Shown here piece after piece: positions 18,934 through 28,760 of a DNA stretch of 55,080 nt. Numbering within the stretch: the first letter of the stretch is position 1; every line of letters begins with the position of its first letter. The stretch covers positions 1 to 55,080 of the forward strand of contig NZ_PBSH01000023.1 in NCBI RefSeq assembly GCF_002726155.1. Direction: 5' to 3'. Below the pieces are notes generated by a model that was given only the letters and a program-made list of their open reading frames with translations, ran no database searches and was not told the DNA's origin. The translations under genes and the position numbers were made by a program. Source of the DNA: Alcanivorax sp. (lineage in GTDB: Bacteria > Pseudomonadota > Gammaproteobacteria > Pseudomonadales > Alcanivoracaceae).

Positions 18934-21900
18934 TCCGCCGCCAACGTCAAAAAGGCTTTGCCTTGCGCGCCGTCCTGAGCCGCAGCCTGCTGGTATTGCT
19001 CAGCCTGCTGCTGGTTTGCCTGCTGGCGCTGGCCTTGTTGCTGGGCACTGCCACCGGTAACCGCTGGCTACTGGAAAAAGCCACCCCTTTTATCCCCGGC
19101 GAACTCCATTTGGGCGAGTGGCAAGGCAGCCTGCTCAGCGGCATCACCCTCAATGACATCGATTACCGCTACCAGGGACTCACCGTGGCCCTGGATCAGG
19201 TCAGTGCCGACATGGTGCCGCGGGCCCTGCTTAGCGGCTGGCTGGAACTGGAAAGCCTGTCCCTCGGCACCCTGCACATTACGCTTGCGCCCGGAGATGA
19301 CACCGAGCCGCAACCGGCGGCCCTGCCAGAGAGCCTGACCCTGCCCTTCGGGGTACGTATCGACCGGTTAACCGTGGACACCTTTCAAGTGAACGACACG
19401 GTACTGGTCAGCAAGCTGGAAGCCGATAGCCTTGCGGCCTGGCGACGCTTCCAGATTGCCCGCCTGCAAACACACACCCTGGCCAACGCCTCGGTACAGG
19501 CCTCCGCCCAGGGCAAATTGACGGCCCCCTTCGATGTGCAAGGCACCGCAAGCTGGCAACTGCCACTACCTGACAACGATACCCTGCAAGCCCAACACGC
19601 CAGTGGCCAACTCACCCTGGCGGGCCCACTGAGCCAACTTCAGCTGCACCATCAGCTTACCGGCCCGGTGGAAATGCAAAGTCAGGGGGAGTGGCTGCTC
19701 AAGGATGAACAATGGCAAATCGCCCTGCAGCATCGCTGGCCAGCCCAGGCGTTACCGCTTGCCTTGCCGCAGCCTTTGTCGCTGGGCAAAGGCGAGCTGG
19801 ACACAAGCGGCCCGCTCGACGCCCTGCGCCTGAGCGGACACACCGGGCTGTCCAGTGGCAAACGCAATGTAGCCATCACCGTGGACAGCGCTCTCATTCC
19901 CGGCGGCATTACCCTGCACGAATTCACCGTACAGGACGGCGACCAGACGCTGGCCAGCAACGGCCAGGTGATGTTCAGCCCCTTGAGTTGGGACCTGAAT
20001 CTCAGCGGCGACCTCAACACCGCCCTGCTGCACCCGCTCTTCCCCGGCCAACTGGCCATCGACGGCCACAGCCAGGGGCAATGGGACGGCGATCGCTGGA
20101 CCCTGTCTCCCAGTGAGCTGACGTTACGCGGCCAGGTGCGCCAGCAAGCACTGTCATTCACCAGTACCCTGCAAAGCCGGACGCCCGATGGCAAACAACA
20201 ATTGCAGCTGAACACCCAGGGCAGCTGGGGCGACAACCGGCTTCAGGCCAGCGGCCAGGTGTGGCCACGGTGGCAACTACGCGGCGACCTGACACTGGCA
20301 CGCCTGGAGCAATTATACCCGGGGCTGAGCGGGAATCTGGCTGGCCAGATTCAGCTCCAGGGCACGTATAGCGACCCGGCACTCAGCGGCCAGCTCACCG
20401 GCAATACCCTGGGCTGGCAGGACTGGCAAATCGCGCAGGTGCACAGCCGGTTCGCCCAACTGCGCCTCCCACAAACCTCACATCAGGGCGACATGGCACT
20501 AAGCCTGACTGGCAGCCAGCTCAGACAAGGCAGCACCGAGCAGATCAGCACCCTTTCCGCCACCGTCAACGGCAGCTGGGACCAGCATCAGCTCAAGGCT
20601 GAAGCGAGCCGTGATGACATGAGCCTGGAAACCCGCTTGCATGGCGGCATCAACCCGGCGGCCACCGCATGGCAAGGCACCCTCTCAAACACCCGGCTGC
20701 AACACACTCGCCTGGGGCAGTGGCAACAGGACGCAGACAGTACCTTGCGTGTCTCAGCCCAATCGCAATCACTGACCCGATTCTGTCTGGTACAGGCCCC
20801 CAGCCAGCTGTGCCTACAAGGCAGTCATACAGCCAACGCCCAAAACAGCGTGGACGCAGAGCTACGCCTGGCAGATCTGCCGCTGGCCCTGGCCAATAGC
20901 CTGCTCGACCCCACCCTGAGCCTGGAAGGGGCCGTGAATGCCGACATCACCCTGCGCGGCTCGCTGGACAAGCCCAATGGCCAGTTCTCCCTGCAAACCC
21001 GGGACGCGAAGATCACCGTTAACACGGCAGATGCCCCTCCCCCGGTGGAGATCGAAGAGCTCACCGTGCAAGGCACACTCGCCGATCAACGGCTCAGCAG
21101 CGATTTGGCCCTGACCACCGCACTGGGCAATGCTCGTGCGAAACTGGAACACGGGCTAGGCCTGGACTCATCGCTGCAAGGTGACGTGGATTTCACTCTG
21201 AGCAGCCTGGCCTTTGTGGAACTGTTCACCGCCGACCTGCGCGAAGTGCAGGGCCGTATTCACGGCGACTTTTCCCTGGCCGGCACGGTTCGCCAACCCA
21301 TCATGAACGGCGCCATCAAGCTGCAGGACGGGCAAGCGCTGATTCCTTTTCTCGGGATCGATATCGCCGACTTTCAGGTGGCCATTCAGGGCAATCCCCA
21401 AGGCGAACTGGACATCACCGGCTCCGCTCAAATGGGCACCGGCACTCTGAATTTGACCGGCACGGTGGACCCCAGCGAAAAAAACATTCCCCTGCAGCTG
21501 ACGCTTGGCGGCGAGCGCCTGCTTGCCGCAGACCGGCCCGATGCCCGCATCCTGCTAACCCCGGATCTGACCCTGGCAGGCGACCTGAAAGGGCTGAACC
21601 TGACCGGCTCCCTGGCCATCCCGGAAGCCGAAATCCGGCCTGTGGAAATTCCCGAAGGCGCCATCACCGTCAGCAACGATCAGGTGCTGGTCCATCAGGA
21701 AGGGGACAGCAGCAGTCAGCTGCCACTGGGCATGGATGTCACCCTGACACTGGGCGACAAGGTCCACTTCAAGGGTTTCGGGCTCGACGCCATGCTCGGC
21801 GGCACCCTGCAGGTTGAGCAAAAACCCCAGCGGCCACCGCAACTCAATGGCGAATTGGTGATTCGTGAAGGGCGTTACCGGGCCTACGGACAGAACCTGG

Positions 21901-22436
21901 CCATCAGCGACGGCCAGCTGATTTTTCAGGGGCCACCGGACAACCCCGGCCTGGATATTCGCGCCATCCGCAAAATCCCCAGCGAAGGCGTGGTAGTGGG
22001 CGTGCAGTTGAGTGGCACCCTGCAAGAACCCAGTGCATCTCTGTTTTCCGACCCCAGCATGGAACAAAGCCAGGCCATGTCCTACCTGCTCACCGGCCGC
22101 CCACTGGAAAGCGGCTCCAAGAGCGAGGGCAACCAGATTGCCCAGGCACTGGCGTTATACGGGCTGGAAAGAGGCAGCGGTGTCACCGAAAAGATCGGCG
22201 ACAAACTTGGTGTGGATGACATCAGCGTGGGTAGCGACTGGGAAAGCGACGACGCGGCACTGATGCTCGGCAAACAACTCTCCGAACGGTTGTATCTGAC
22301 CTACGCGGTAGGCTTGTTCGACGCCATTTCCACCGTCATCCTGCGCTACACCCTGACCCGCAGCCTGCACCTTGAGGCCCGCTCCAGCAGTGAGTCGAAC
22401 AGCATCGATCTAATCTGGGAAAAAGAGTTGCGGTAA
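18930..22436 (+). CDS. tamB: Translocation and assembly module inner-membrane protein TamB
   Basis: TamB is an AsmA-like, inner-membrane-anchored protein that spans the periplasm and partners with TamA; such proteins form hydrophobic grooves for phospholipid movement. It starts with GTG overlapping the tamA stop (GTGA). The 1168-residue protein has an N-terminal anchor (about 14-37), a long repetitive beta-strand region, and the C-terminal DUF490 domain (about 850-1168) with conserved IREGRYRAYGQ and TYAVGLFD segments. Translational overlap indicates an operon with tamA. Confidence 0.95.
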   Translation: MIRRQRQKGFALRAVLSRSLLVLLSLLLVCLLALALLLGTATGNRWLLEKATPFIPGELHLGEWQGSLLSGITLNDIDYRYQGLTVALDQVSADMVPRALLSGWLELESLSLGTLHITLAPGDDTEPQPAALPESLTLPFGVRIDRLTVDTFQVNDTVLVSKLEADSLAAWRRFQIARLQTHTLANASVQASAQGKLTAPFDVQGTASWQLPLPDNDTLQAQHASGQLTLAGPLSQLQLHHQLTGPVEMQSQGEWLLKDEQWQIALQHRWPAQALPLALPQPLSLGKGELDTSGPLDALRLSGHTGLSSGKRNVAITVDSALIPGGITLHEFTVQDGDQTLASNGQVMFSPLSWDLNLSGDLNTALLHPLFPGQLAIDGHSQGQWDGDRWTLSPSELTLRGQVRQQALSFTSTLQSRTPDGKQQLQLNTQGSWGDNRLQASGQVWPRWQLRGDLTLARLEQLYPGLSGNLAGQIQLQGTYSDPALSGQLTGNTLGWQDWQIAQVHSRFAQLRLPQTSHQGDMALSLTGSQLRQGSTEQISTLSATVNGSWDQHQLKAEASRDDMSLETRLHGGINPAATAWQGTLSNTRLQHTRLGQWQQDADSTLRVSAQSQSLTRFCLVQAPSQLCLQGSHTANAQNSVDAELRLADLPLALANSLLDPTLSLEGAVNADITLRGSLDKPNGQFSLQTRDAKITVNTADAPPPVEIEELTVQGTLADQRLSSDLALTTALGNARAKLEHGLGLDSSLQGDVDFTLSSLAFVELFTADLREVQGRIHGDFSLAGTVRQPIMNGAIKLQDGQALIPFLGIDIADFQVAIQGNPQGELDITGSAQMGTGTLNLTGTVDPSEKNIPLQLTLGGERLLAADRPDARILLTPDLTLAGDLKGLNLTGSLAIPEAEIRPVEIPEGAITVSNDQVLVHQEGDSSSQLPLGMDVTLTLGDKVHFKGFGLDAMLGGTLQVEQKPQRPPQLNGELVIREGRYRAYGQNLAISDGQLIFQGPPDNPGLDIRAIRKIPSEGVVVGVQLSGTLQEPSASLFSDPSMEQSQAMSYLLTGRPLESGSKSEGNQIAQALALYGLERGSGVTEKIGDKLGVDDISVGSDWESDDAALMLGKQLSERLYLTYAVGLFDAISTVILRYTLTRSLHLEARSSSESNSIDLIWEKELR

Positions 22437-22447
22437 AAGAACGCGGC

Positions 22448-22475
22448 AAGCTACAAGCATCAAGCTGCAACGCGG
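22448..22475. repeat. 7-base array (AAGCNNC word) after tamB
   Basis: Four adjacent heptamers, AAGCTAC (22448), AAGCATC (22455), AAGCTGC (22462) and AACGCGG (22469), begin 11 bases after the tamB stop. No inverted partner of this word is seen nearby. A different word array follows at 22524. Confidence 0.7.
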
Positions 22476-22523
22476 GTTGGGACAGTGCCACACCGTGACC
22501 GCCCTGCCCGCGAAACTCTGTTG

Positions 22524-22697
22524 ATAGTTCAAAGTGAAAAGTTGAAAAGGGAAACTGTCTTTGAAGATTGGTGCCTGTGATGATACTCCACACTAGCCAC
22601 CAAACTCCTGCAAAACAGCGCGGTGATAACGTTCGCCCTGTGACAATCCATCCACACCGCGCTTTTCAACTTTCAACTCGATCCTTTCAACTACTCG
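22524..22697. repeat. Inverted 7-base-period array between tamB and thioesterase gene
   Basis: The left arm has ATAGTTC (22524), AAAGTGA (22531), AAAGTTG (22538) and AAAAGGG (22545). The right arm has TTTTCAA (22663), CTTTCAA (22670), a degenerate CTCGATC (22677), CTTTCAA (22684) and CTACTCG (22691); the 7-base register is kept across the degenerate unit. The right arm runs into the thioesterase gene and supplies its TGA stop and final two Ser codons. Words are nearly those of the 15.0 kb array. Confidence 0.8.
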
Positions 22698-23097
22698 GCA
22701 GCGCATAGGTCCCGGTGACATGGGCAACCATTTCATCGTTGCCTTCACTGAACAGCTGCACTTCCAGCACCGCAGCACGGCGCCCCAGCCGCAAAATTAC
22801 CGCCTCGGCAATCAGGTCTGCCGGAGCCGGGCGTGACAGGAAATTGATATTCAGGTTCTGTGTCACCGCCATTTCCACCCGCCCCAGTTCCCCCAGGATC
22901 GCCGCGTACATGGCTGCATCCGCCAGCCCCATCATGGTCGGCCCGGAGATACTGCCACCGGGGCGCAAGGTCGACGGCCGGAACGGCGAACGCACCCGCG
23001 CCCGCCGCGCCCCCACTTCCTCAATCCGCAACCCTTCTTCCGAGGCCGCTGGCAACCCTTCGTAAATTACCGCCTGAACCTCATCGGCATTCAACAT
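22687..23097 (-). CDS. PaaI-type hotdog thioesterase
   Basis: A 136-residue hotdog-fold protein of the PaaI/acyl-CoA thioesterase group, with GGSISGPTMMGLADAAMYAA (active-site helix region, about residues 47-66) and the strand pattern NLNINFLSRPAPADLIAEAVI. Substrate unknown. Its last codons and stop come from the adjacent 7-base array. It lies 50 bases downstream of the GlyGly-CTERM gene, with a strong terminator between, so it is probably transcribed separately. Confidence 0.87.
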   Translation of the reverse strand: MLNADEVQAVIYEGLPAASEEGLRIEEVGARRARVRSPFRPSTLRPGGSISGPTMMGLADAAMYAAILGELGRVEMAVTQNLNINFLSRPAPADLIAEAVILRLGRRAAVLEVQLFSEGNDEMVAHVTGTYALPSS

Positions 23098-23108
23098 GCT
23101 GCCTCCTG

Positions 23109-23134
23109 AAAAAAAGGGCCCCGTCCGGGGCCCT
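23109..23134 (-). terminator. Intrinsic terminator of the GlyGly-CTERM gene
   Basis: On the minus strand AGGGCCCCG pairs with CGGGGCCCT and is followed directly by seven T residues (A run at 23109-23115 on the plus strand). It is 14 bases past the stop at 23148. Classic rho-independent form. Confidence 0.9.
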
Positions 23135-23147
23135 GTACAGTTGACTG

Positions 23148-25466
23148 TTAGTTCCGTCGCTTCCGTGAGCGGAAGTAGAGCACGCCGAGCAGCCCGGATA
23201 ACAAGCCAAGACTACCGCCGCCTCCGCTACTGAAACCACTTCCCGAAACCGGGGTGTCGGTTCCACCATCTCCAGAAGAATCCCCTCCACCAGCGGAAGG
23301 ATCTGAAGAACCTTCAAAATTTGGTGCATCCGACAAATCACTGCTTACCGGAGTAAAGCGGTACTGCCCCTGATAGACCGTTGTTAACAGCAAATCATCG
23401 TTTGCCGTATCAACAATGTCAGAACGCACCGGCAGTCCCGCCAGGCCACCTTGACCAGCAGGTGAAAACGTAGCGTGGCCATCACTACCCAACGTCAGCA
23501 ACCAACGCTGCAGAACAGAGGCTGTGGTGCCCTCATTATCTCCGCCATTGAGGTTGTAGAGGGCATAGTAACCCGCCGAGCCCTGGGTCGTTTCAGACCA
23601 GGTCGCCGCCCCCAGCAAAGCTGGCAGGAAATCCTGCGGCTTACCCTCATCATAAGCTGGGCCATTCTTATCGAACAGGACAGCACTCTCTTCCGGCAAG
23701 TTAAGAGCAAACAGGGTCTGGTCTTTTGAAGCGATCAGCGGCGCTTCAATCGAATCTACCGTCTCGTCCAGCACCCCATTGTCGTAGACCGCGTCAAACG
23801 AGAATGAGGTTTCATCTTCGGTAAAGTTGAGAAGACTCAGATCGTCCCCCGCCTTCAAAGCCAGTCCTGCGGTTTCCCCTAGCACTGCACGGGAATCCCA
23901 GCCATCAATAACGCCCGGAGGGCAGCCCCCTTCACTATCGCAGTGAGTATAGACAGCCAGGCCACCACCAGGGCCAACGGCGGTAATTGTGCTGTAATCA
24001 GTCTGAGCTGCGACTTCAAGCTGGAACAGGACCGCATGGCGGCTGGGCTGGACCGTACTCAAACCGTGGTAAGAAGAGCCATAGTCGGCAAAATCCAGAG
24101 TTGCATCTTCTTCCACTGCAGCGGCATTCAGATCAATGAATGAGGCCAGTGGATCACTGCGTCCGTAAGCGTCATAGGCGATTTCATAAACCACGGCCAG
24201 CTGATCGTCGCTGGTATCCGGGTTTGCGCCGCCGACTACCGCCAGCGCATCCGCCCGCCAACGAAGCGGGATCGTGCTCTGCCAGGTATTCGTTGTCAGG
24301 TTGTAGACCCTGACCATGGACTGGCAGGTTGCATTACCCTGATGCAGCACATAAGCAAGGGTATGGTCGTCATTCAGGGCAACATGGCGACTCTTCACCC
24401 CCTGCTGCAATTGATATCCCGACAACCCGGCGCCAGCAGACACAGAAAAGGGCACCTTGCCATCGTCGTAGGCCTGCCCATCAGCCCGCTCAGAGGCGCT
24501 TACCTGCAAGGCCCCAGGCGCACTTTCCCGGAACAAGTGACTGCCCGGATTCGCACCAGCACCCCAGACATGCACCACGTCAAAAAGGACCTCGGGAGTA
24601 CCGGCCTTCTCTCGGCTGTCAAACCGGAGAGAATGATCGTAATGAATCAGATCAGATCCCCAGGTACGCAGTTCCTCAGGCTCACAGGCAATCACCTTGT
24701 CGCGAACCACTGACCAGTTGTCATCCTCCGCCTGATCCAGGAAGCGAAACTCTCGCCCGGCAATCCAGCCGTAATAACCACCATCCAGGGACCACTCAGA
24801 GCCATTGTCCATCAGGATGACATCCCCGGTAGCACCTTCCAGGAAAAAAATATTTTCCGGCACTTCCAGTTGCTGACCAGGTGGAATGGCGAAACGTTCA
24901 GACTGCGCAATATCGTCCGCATCAAAAGCAACCGGGAAACTCAATCGCGCAAGATCACTGCCGGCGGGACTGTAAAGCGCCTGCAGGGGGGCTGTGCCGT
25001 TTGCAGGGTAGGCCACCAGTCGCTTCAATGGCTCCTGGAGAGTCAAGTATGCCTCAGCACCTACAGCACCAAGATCGCTGGTGCTGAGCTGGTAGATAGA
25101 GTCACCATCGTTAAAGGCGGCATAAAGGGTCGTGTCATGAACCAGGATATCCGTAGTCTGGACAAGGGTCCGCTGAATCGGACCACTGGCATCACTCAGA
25201 AGGCTGCCATCAAAGCCACGCTTTTCCACCTTGGACGGATAAGCCACAAATACACCATCCGCGGCAGCATCTACGGCAACGGGGGCCATCTCCAGCGCCA
25301 GGGAATCCGTCGTTTCGGAGACCGAGTCATAAACATAGAGATGGGTCTCAGAGATGAGGTAGGCATTGTCCCCAGCCCGGACAGAATCGATAAGCTCTGC
25401 TTGGGCTCCGGCGCACAATGCCATACCCAGGGCGCATCCTGACGCCCACTTGAAAAGATGGTCCAT
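23148..25466 (-). CDS. Large secreted protein with GlyGly-CTERM sorting signal
   Basis: The 772-residue protein has a signal peptide (about 1-23, ending GAQAE) and a C-terminal tripartite signal: Gly/Ser run (SSGGGGSLG), hydrophobic helix (LLSGLLGVLYF) and basic end (RSRKRRN). That is the GlyGly-CTERM pattern, processed by the rhomboid protease rhombosortase and linked to type II secretion. The long middle has repeated short strand motifs and many Asp/Ser/Gly residues, perhaps a propeller, but I recognise no named domain. No rhombosortase gene is in the window. A terminator follows. Confidence 0.82.
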   Translation of the reverse strand: MDHLFKWASGCALGMALCAGAQAELIDSVRAGDNAYLISETHLYVYDSVSETTDSLALEMAPVAVDAAADGVFVAYPSKVEKRGFDGSLLSDASGPIQRTLVQTTDILVHDTTLYAAFNDGDSIYQLSTSDLGAVGAEAYLTLQEPLKRLVAYPANGTAPLQALYSPAGSDLARLSFPVAFDADDIAQSERFAIPPGQQLEVPENIFFLEGATGDVILMDNGSEWSLDGGYYGWIAGREFRFLDQAEDDNWSVVRDKVIACEPEELRTWGSDLIHYDHSLRFDSREKAGTPEVLFDVVHVWGAGANPGSHLFRESAPGALQVSASERADGQAYDDGKVPFSVSAGAGLSGYQLQQGVKSRHVALNDDHTLAYVLHQGNATCQSMVRVYNLTTNTWQSTIPLRWRADALAVVGGANPDTSDDQLAVVYEIAYDAYGRSDPLASFIDLNAAAVEEDATLDFADYGSSYHGLSTVQPSRHAVLFQLEVAAQTDYSTITAVGPGGGLAVYTHCDSEGGCPPGVIDGWDSRAVLGETAGLALKAGDDLSLLNFTEDETSFSFDAVYDNGVLDETVDSIEAPLIASKDQTLFALNLPEESAVLFDKNGPAYDEGKPQDFLPALLGAATWSETTQGSAGYYALYNLNGGDNEGTTASVLQRWLLTLGSDGHATFSPAGQGGLAGLPVRSDIVDTANDDLLLTTVYQGQYRFTPVSSDLSDAPNFEGSSDPSAGGGDSSGDGGTDTPVSGSGFSSGGGGSLGLLSGLLGVLYFRSRKRRN

Positions 25467-25621
25467 TACTTCCCCCGTTCCCCGGAATTCTTGTGATTAA
25501 CTCTGATACTTTATTCTGAAGCTGATTCTAGACAACAGAGGCCAAAAAAGCCAAGGCTGGAGTCACACCCCCTTTATCCCTAGAATCGGCCCTTTCCTGT
25601 CAAATCAGCCGAAGAGCCCCT
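25467..25621. other. Divergent promoter region, GlyGly-CTERM gene and proS
   Basis: This 155-base A/T-richer gap separates two divergently read genes and must hold both promoters. No palindrome or array was seen. The short leader before proS ends in a weak ribosome site (GAAGAG). Confidence 0.4.
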
Positions 25622-27340
25622 ATGCGCACCTCCCAATACTTGCTTGCTACCGTTAAAGAAACCCCGGCGGACGCCGTTGTGACCAGTCACCAGCTGATGC
25701 TGCGGGCCGGCATGGTGCGCAAACTGGCTTCCGGCCTTTATACCTGGCTGCCATCCGGGTTGCGGGTGCTGCGCAAGGTAGAACAGGTCATCCGCGAGGA
25801 AATGGACCGGGCCGGCGCGCAGGAAGTGCTGATGCCGGTGGTACAACCCATGGAACTGTGGGAAGAATCCGGCCGGGCGCCGGCCTATGGCCCGGAGCTG
25901 CTGCGTATTACCGATCGCCACAACAATCCGTTCTGCCTGGGGCCGACCCATGAAGAAGTGATCACCGACATGGTGCGCAACGAGCTCCACAGCTACAAAC
26001 AGCTGCCGGCCAACTTTTACCAGATTCAGACCAAGTTCCGTGACGAAATTCGCCCACGCTTCGGCATCATGCGTTCGCGGGAATTCATCATGAAGGACGC
26101 CTATTCCTTCCACACCAACATGGATTGCCTGGCAGAAACCTACCAGATCATGCACCGGGCCTACTGCGCCATCTTTGATCGGCTGGGTCTAGATTACCGT
26201 CCGGTGGAAGCGGACACTGGCGCCATCGGTGGCGCCGCCAGTCACGAGTTCCATGTACTGGCTGAGTCCGGCGAGGACGATATCGCCTTTTCCGACGGTT
26301 CCGACTACGCCGCCAATGTGGAACTGGCGGAGGCGCTGGCCCCTGCCATCGAGCGCCCGGCCCCCGGCGCCGCCATGGAAAAGGTGGATACCCCCAATGC
26401 CAAAACCATTGAGGAACTGGTGGCCCAGTTCAATCTACCCATCGAGAAGACCATCAAGACACTGGTCGTGAAAGGTGCCGAAGAAGACCAACTGGTAGCA
26501 CTGCTGGTACGCGGCGACCACGAGCTGAACGATATTAAAGCCGAGAAGCTTGATGCCGTCGCCACGCCGCTGGAATTTGCCAGCGAAGATGAAATTCGCA
26601 AAGCAATAGGTGCAGGCCCCGGTTCACTGGGCCCCGTAGATCTGCCATTTACGGTCATCGCTGATCGCAGCGTGGCGGTGATGAGCGATTTCAGTGCCGG
26701 CGCCAATGAAGATGGCAAACACCACTTCAACATCAACTGGGAACGGGACGTGGCCCTGCCGCAAATCGCCGACCTGCGTAATGTGGTCAACGGTGATCCC
26801 AGCCCCGATGGCACCGGCACCCTGAGCATCAAACGCGGCATCGAGGTGGGTCATATCTTCCAGCTCGGCACCAAGTACTCCGAAGCACTGGGCGCCACCG
26901 TGCTGGATGAAAATGGCAAGTCCGTGGTGATGCCCATGGGCTGCTACGGCATTGGTGTCACTCGCGTGGTCGCCGCCGCCATTGAACAGAACAACGACGA
27001 CCGGGGCATCATCTGGCCACAAGCCATTGCGCCGTTCCAGGTGGCCCTGATTCCGGTGAACATCAAAAAAAGCCCCCGGGAACGGGAACTGGCAGAAACG
27101 CTATACGCTGAGCTCACCGCTGCCGGTATTGAGGTGATCTTCGATGACCGTGAGAAGGAACGCCTTGGCGTAAAACTGGCTGACAGCGAACTGATCGGCA
27201 TCCCCCATCGTATCGTCATCGCCGAACGCGGCATGGACAACGGCGTGCTGGAATACAAGGGACGCCGGGATGCGGACAAGACCGAGGTGCCGGTTGATGA
27301 GGTGGTGGCGTTCATCAAGGGAAAGTTGGGGACGAATTAA
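25622..27340 (+). CDS. proS: Prolyl-tRNA synthetase ProS
   Basis: Class II synthetase for tRNA-Pro. The 572-residue bacterial-type protein has motif 1 around residues 60-75, motif 2 ([17 protein letters not shown], about 140), the inserted editing domain that clears Ala-tRNA-Pro (about 225-400), motif 3 ([17 protein letters not shown], about 441) and a C-terminal anticodon-binding domain. Its TAA stop is formed within the first heptamer of a 7-base array. Confidence 0.97.
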   Translation: MRTSQYLLATVKETPADAVVTSHQLMLRAGMVRKLASGLYTWLPSGLRVLRKVEQVIREEMDRAGAQEVLMPVVQPMELWEESGRAPAYGPELLRITDRHNNPFCLGPTHEEVITDMVRNELHSYKQLPANFYQIQTKFRDEIRPRFGIMRSREFIMKDAYSFHTNMDCLAETYQIMHRAYCAIFDRLGLDYRPVEADTGAIGGAASHEFHVLAESGEDDIAFSDGSDYAANVELAEALAPAIERPAPGAAMEKVDTPNAKTIEELVAQFNLPIEKTIKTLVVKGAEEDQLVALLVRGDHELNDIKAEKLDAVATPLEFASEDEIRKAIGAGPGSLGPVDLPFTVIADRSVAVMSDFSAGANEDGKHHFNINWERDVALPQIADLRNVVNGDPSPDGTGTLSIKRGIEVGHIFQLGTKYSEALGATVLDENGKSVVMPMGCYGIGVTRVVAAAIEQNNDDRGIIWPQAIAPFQVALIPVNIKKSPRERELAETLYAELTAAGIEVIFDDREKERLGVKLADSELIGIPHRIVIAERGMDNGVLEYKGRRDADKTEVPVDEVVAFIKGKLGTN

Positions 27341-27462
27341 TAGTTAATAATGAATAATTAATAACGTCGCAGACCCGGTTTTTCAGATCTGGAAGCAAAG
27401 AGGCTGCGCCCAAAGTTTGGGCGCGGCCTCTTGCGTTTTAAACTGTTAATAACTATTAATTA
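27337..27462. repeat. Inverted AT-rich 7-base array around a hairpin, proS/DUF4062 gap
   Basis: The left arm has TTAATAG (27337), TTAATAA (27344), TGAATAA (27351) and TTAATAA (27358); the right arm has TTAATAA (27446) and CTATTAA (27453). Between them is the hairpin at 27398-27432. The left arm contains the proS stop TAA (27338-27340) and the right end abuts the DUF4062 gene stop (27460-27462), so the element fills the whole gap between two converging genes. Confidence 0.8.
27398..27432. terminator. Bidirectional hairpin between proS and DUF4062 gene
   Basis: A stem of about 16-17 pairs with one G-T wobble: AAGAGGCTGCGCCCA on the left, TGGGCGCGGCCTCTT on the right. It probably ends both converging transcripts. 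The same stem sequence, differing at one position, occurs at 29575-29609. Confidence 0.8.
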
Positions 27463-28497
27463 AATTTTCACCGTGCGCTTGACGGCCATCACCTGGCTCA
27501 TGGTGTTATCGCCATGGGCGGTCAGTTGCCAGAGAGGCAGGCCGCGAGTGTCTTTCTCCGCTGACCGGGCAATCAGCCCCAACGCCCGCAGATGGATTTT
27601 CACCTGATTAAAGGCATGGGCCGCCAGCACCACATTACGCACGGCGTGGGCTCGAGGGAAATCGTTCTGCACATCCCCCAGCGCCTTGCGGCCGATAAAA
27701 TCTTCCAGCGCCTTCTGCAACACCGGTTCCGCCGCCGGGTTCAACATCAACGGCGCCACACAGGAAAAGGCCTGATCCCAACTAATTTTGGTGGTTACCA
27801 TGGCCAGCTTGCAGTCACCGCCTTCATACACATTGCAGGAATAATCCAGCGCTACCTGGTCTCCGGCACGGGCCAGGGTTTTCAAGGGGGGGCGCGCCTG
27901 ACTGAGCGCTTCTTCGCGCTCTTTTTCCAACAGTTCAATGCGCGCCTTGAGCGCCTCCGCCTGGGCACCACCGCCCTCACCCGCCTGATCGGCACGCACC
28001 CACCCCACTGCATGGTGCTCACGCATCAGGTGGGGAATGACCTTGCCAGCTAGCTCATTCAGGCCTGCTTCAGTACTCCAGCGATAGCAGGTCACCTTTT
28101 CTTCCAGCAGGCGCACAAAATCGTCACGGCGCACCTGACCGTCCCGGGTCGGCTCACGCTGCGCTTCCGGCAACGCAGAGGGGTTTTCATGGATGAAGGC
28201 AATAATCGGTTTACGCTTGGTGGCGGCGAAGATGTACTCACGGTGGATCTCGCTGAGCCCCATGGGCGACAGGGTGCCGTAACGGCCGCCCACAATCAGG
28301 ATGAAATAATCACTGGTTTCGATCAGCTTCTGGATCACTGGCAACAGGGTATTGCCGTCCGCTGCCGCACTGTCCAGGCCGGTAGGAATCAACCCATGCT
28401 CCAGCATGGGCAGTATCAGCGCCTGGCGCGCGCCCTGCATATCAGGGAACGTGGCGCTGATAAAGACTTGATAGCGTTTGTTGGCTGTCGCGCTCAC
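27460..28497 (-). CDS. DUF4062 domain protein with coiled coil and winged-helix-like end
   Basis: The N-terminal 110 residues match DUF4062: RYQVFISATFPDMQGAR, then DYFILIVGGRYGTLSP and KPIIAFIHE. This fold is related to TIR-like nucleotide domains and is often the N-terminal module of bacterial defence or signalling proteins. A coiled coil follows (about 180-200), then a globular C-terminus with a possible winged helix (about 300-345). The start is taken at GTG 28497 (345 residues) with AGAGG upstream; TTG at 28506 is possible. It is divergent from a ParA-like gene. Function unproven. Confidence 0.78.
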   Translation of the reverse strand: MSATANKRYQVFISATFPDMQGARQALILPMLEHGLIPTGLDSAAADGNTLLPVIQKLIETSDYFILIVGGRYGTLSPMGLSEIHREYIFAATKRKPIIAFIHENPSALPEAQREPTRDGQVRRDDFVRLLEEKVTCYRWSTEAGLNELAGKVIPHLMREHHAVGWVRADQAGEGGGAQAEALKARIELLEKEREEALSQARPPLKTLARAGDQVALDYSCNVYEGGDCKLAMVTTKISWDQAFSCVAPLMLNPAAEPVLQKALEDFIGRKALGDVQNDFPRAHAVRNVVLAAHAFNQVKIHLRALGLIARSAEKDTRGLPLWQLTAHGDNTMSQVMAVKRTVKI

Positions 28498-28640
28498 CCT
28501 GATCAAAACCTCTTTCTTCGTAATTCCGGCCCGCCGGGCCGTGCCTGTGGAGGGCTATTAAAGCGCCTGACTGCCCTGATCACAAGCCAGCCAGCTGACC
28601 CAAAAGCCGGGTCTGGACGTGACATGGGACATTTAACCGG

Positions 28641-28669
28641 TTCGTGCTAGCCTGAGCCCAGCCTATAAC
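28641..28669 (+). promoter_or_regulatory. Candidate promoter for the ParA-like gene
   Basis: TTCGTG (28641) and TATAAC (28664) are 17 bases apart. A perfect TATAAT is also seen at 28684-28689, but without a clear -35. Either could serve the gene starting at 28761. Confidence 0.35.
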
Positions 28670-28760
28670 GCGGCCGGGGCCGCTATAATGGCGGGTCGCA
28701 CGGGCAGGCAGACGGGAGCCCCGGGCACTCCACTCTCAAAGCTTACAGGAAAGGGACGCC

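Noticed and set aside
23131..23150. ACAGTTGACTGTTAG next to the GlyGly-CTERM gene stop as another AGTTGAC array
   Set aside because: Only about one and a half units and no second arm.
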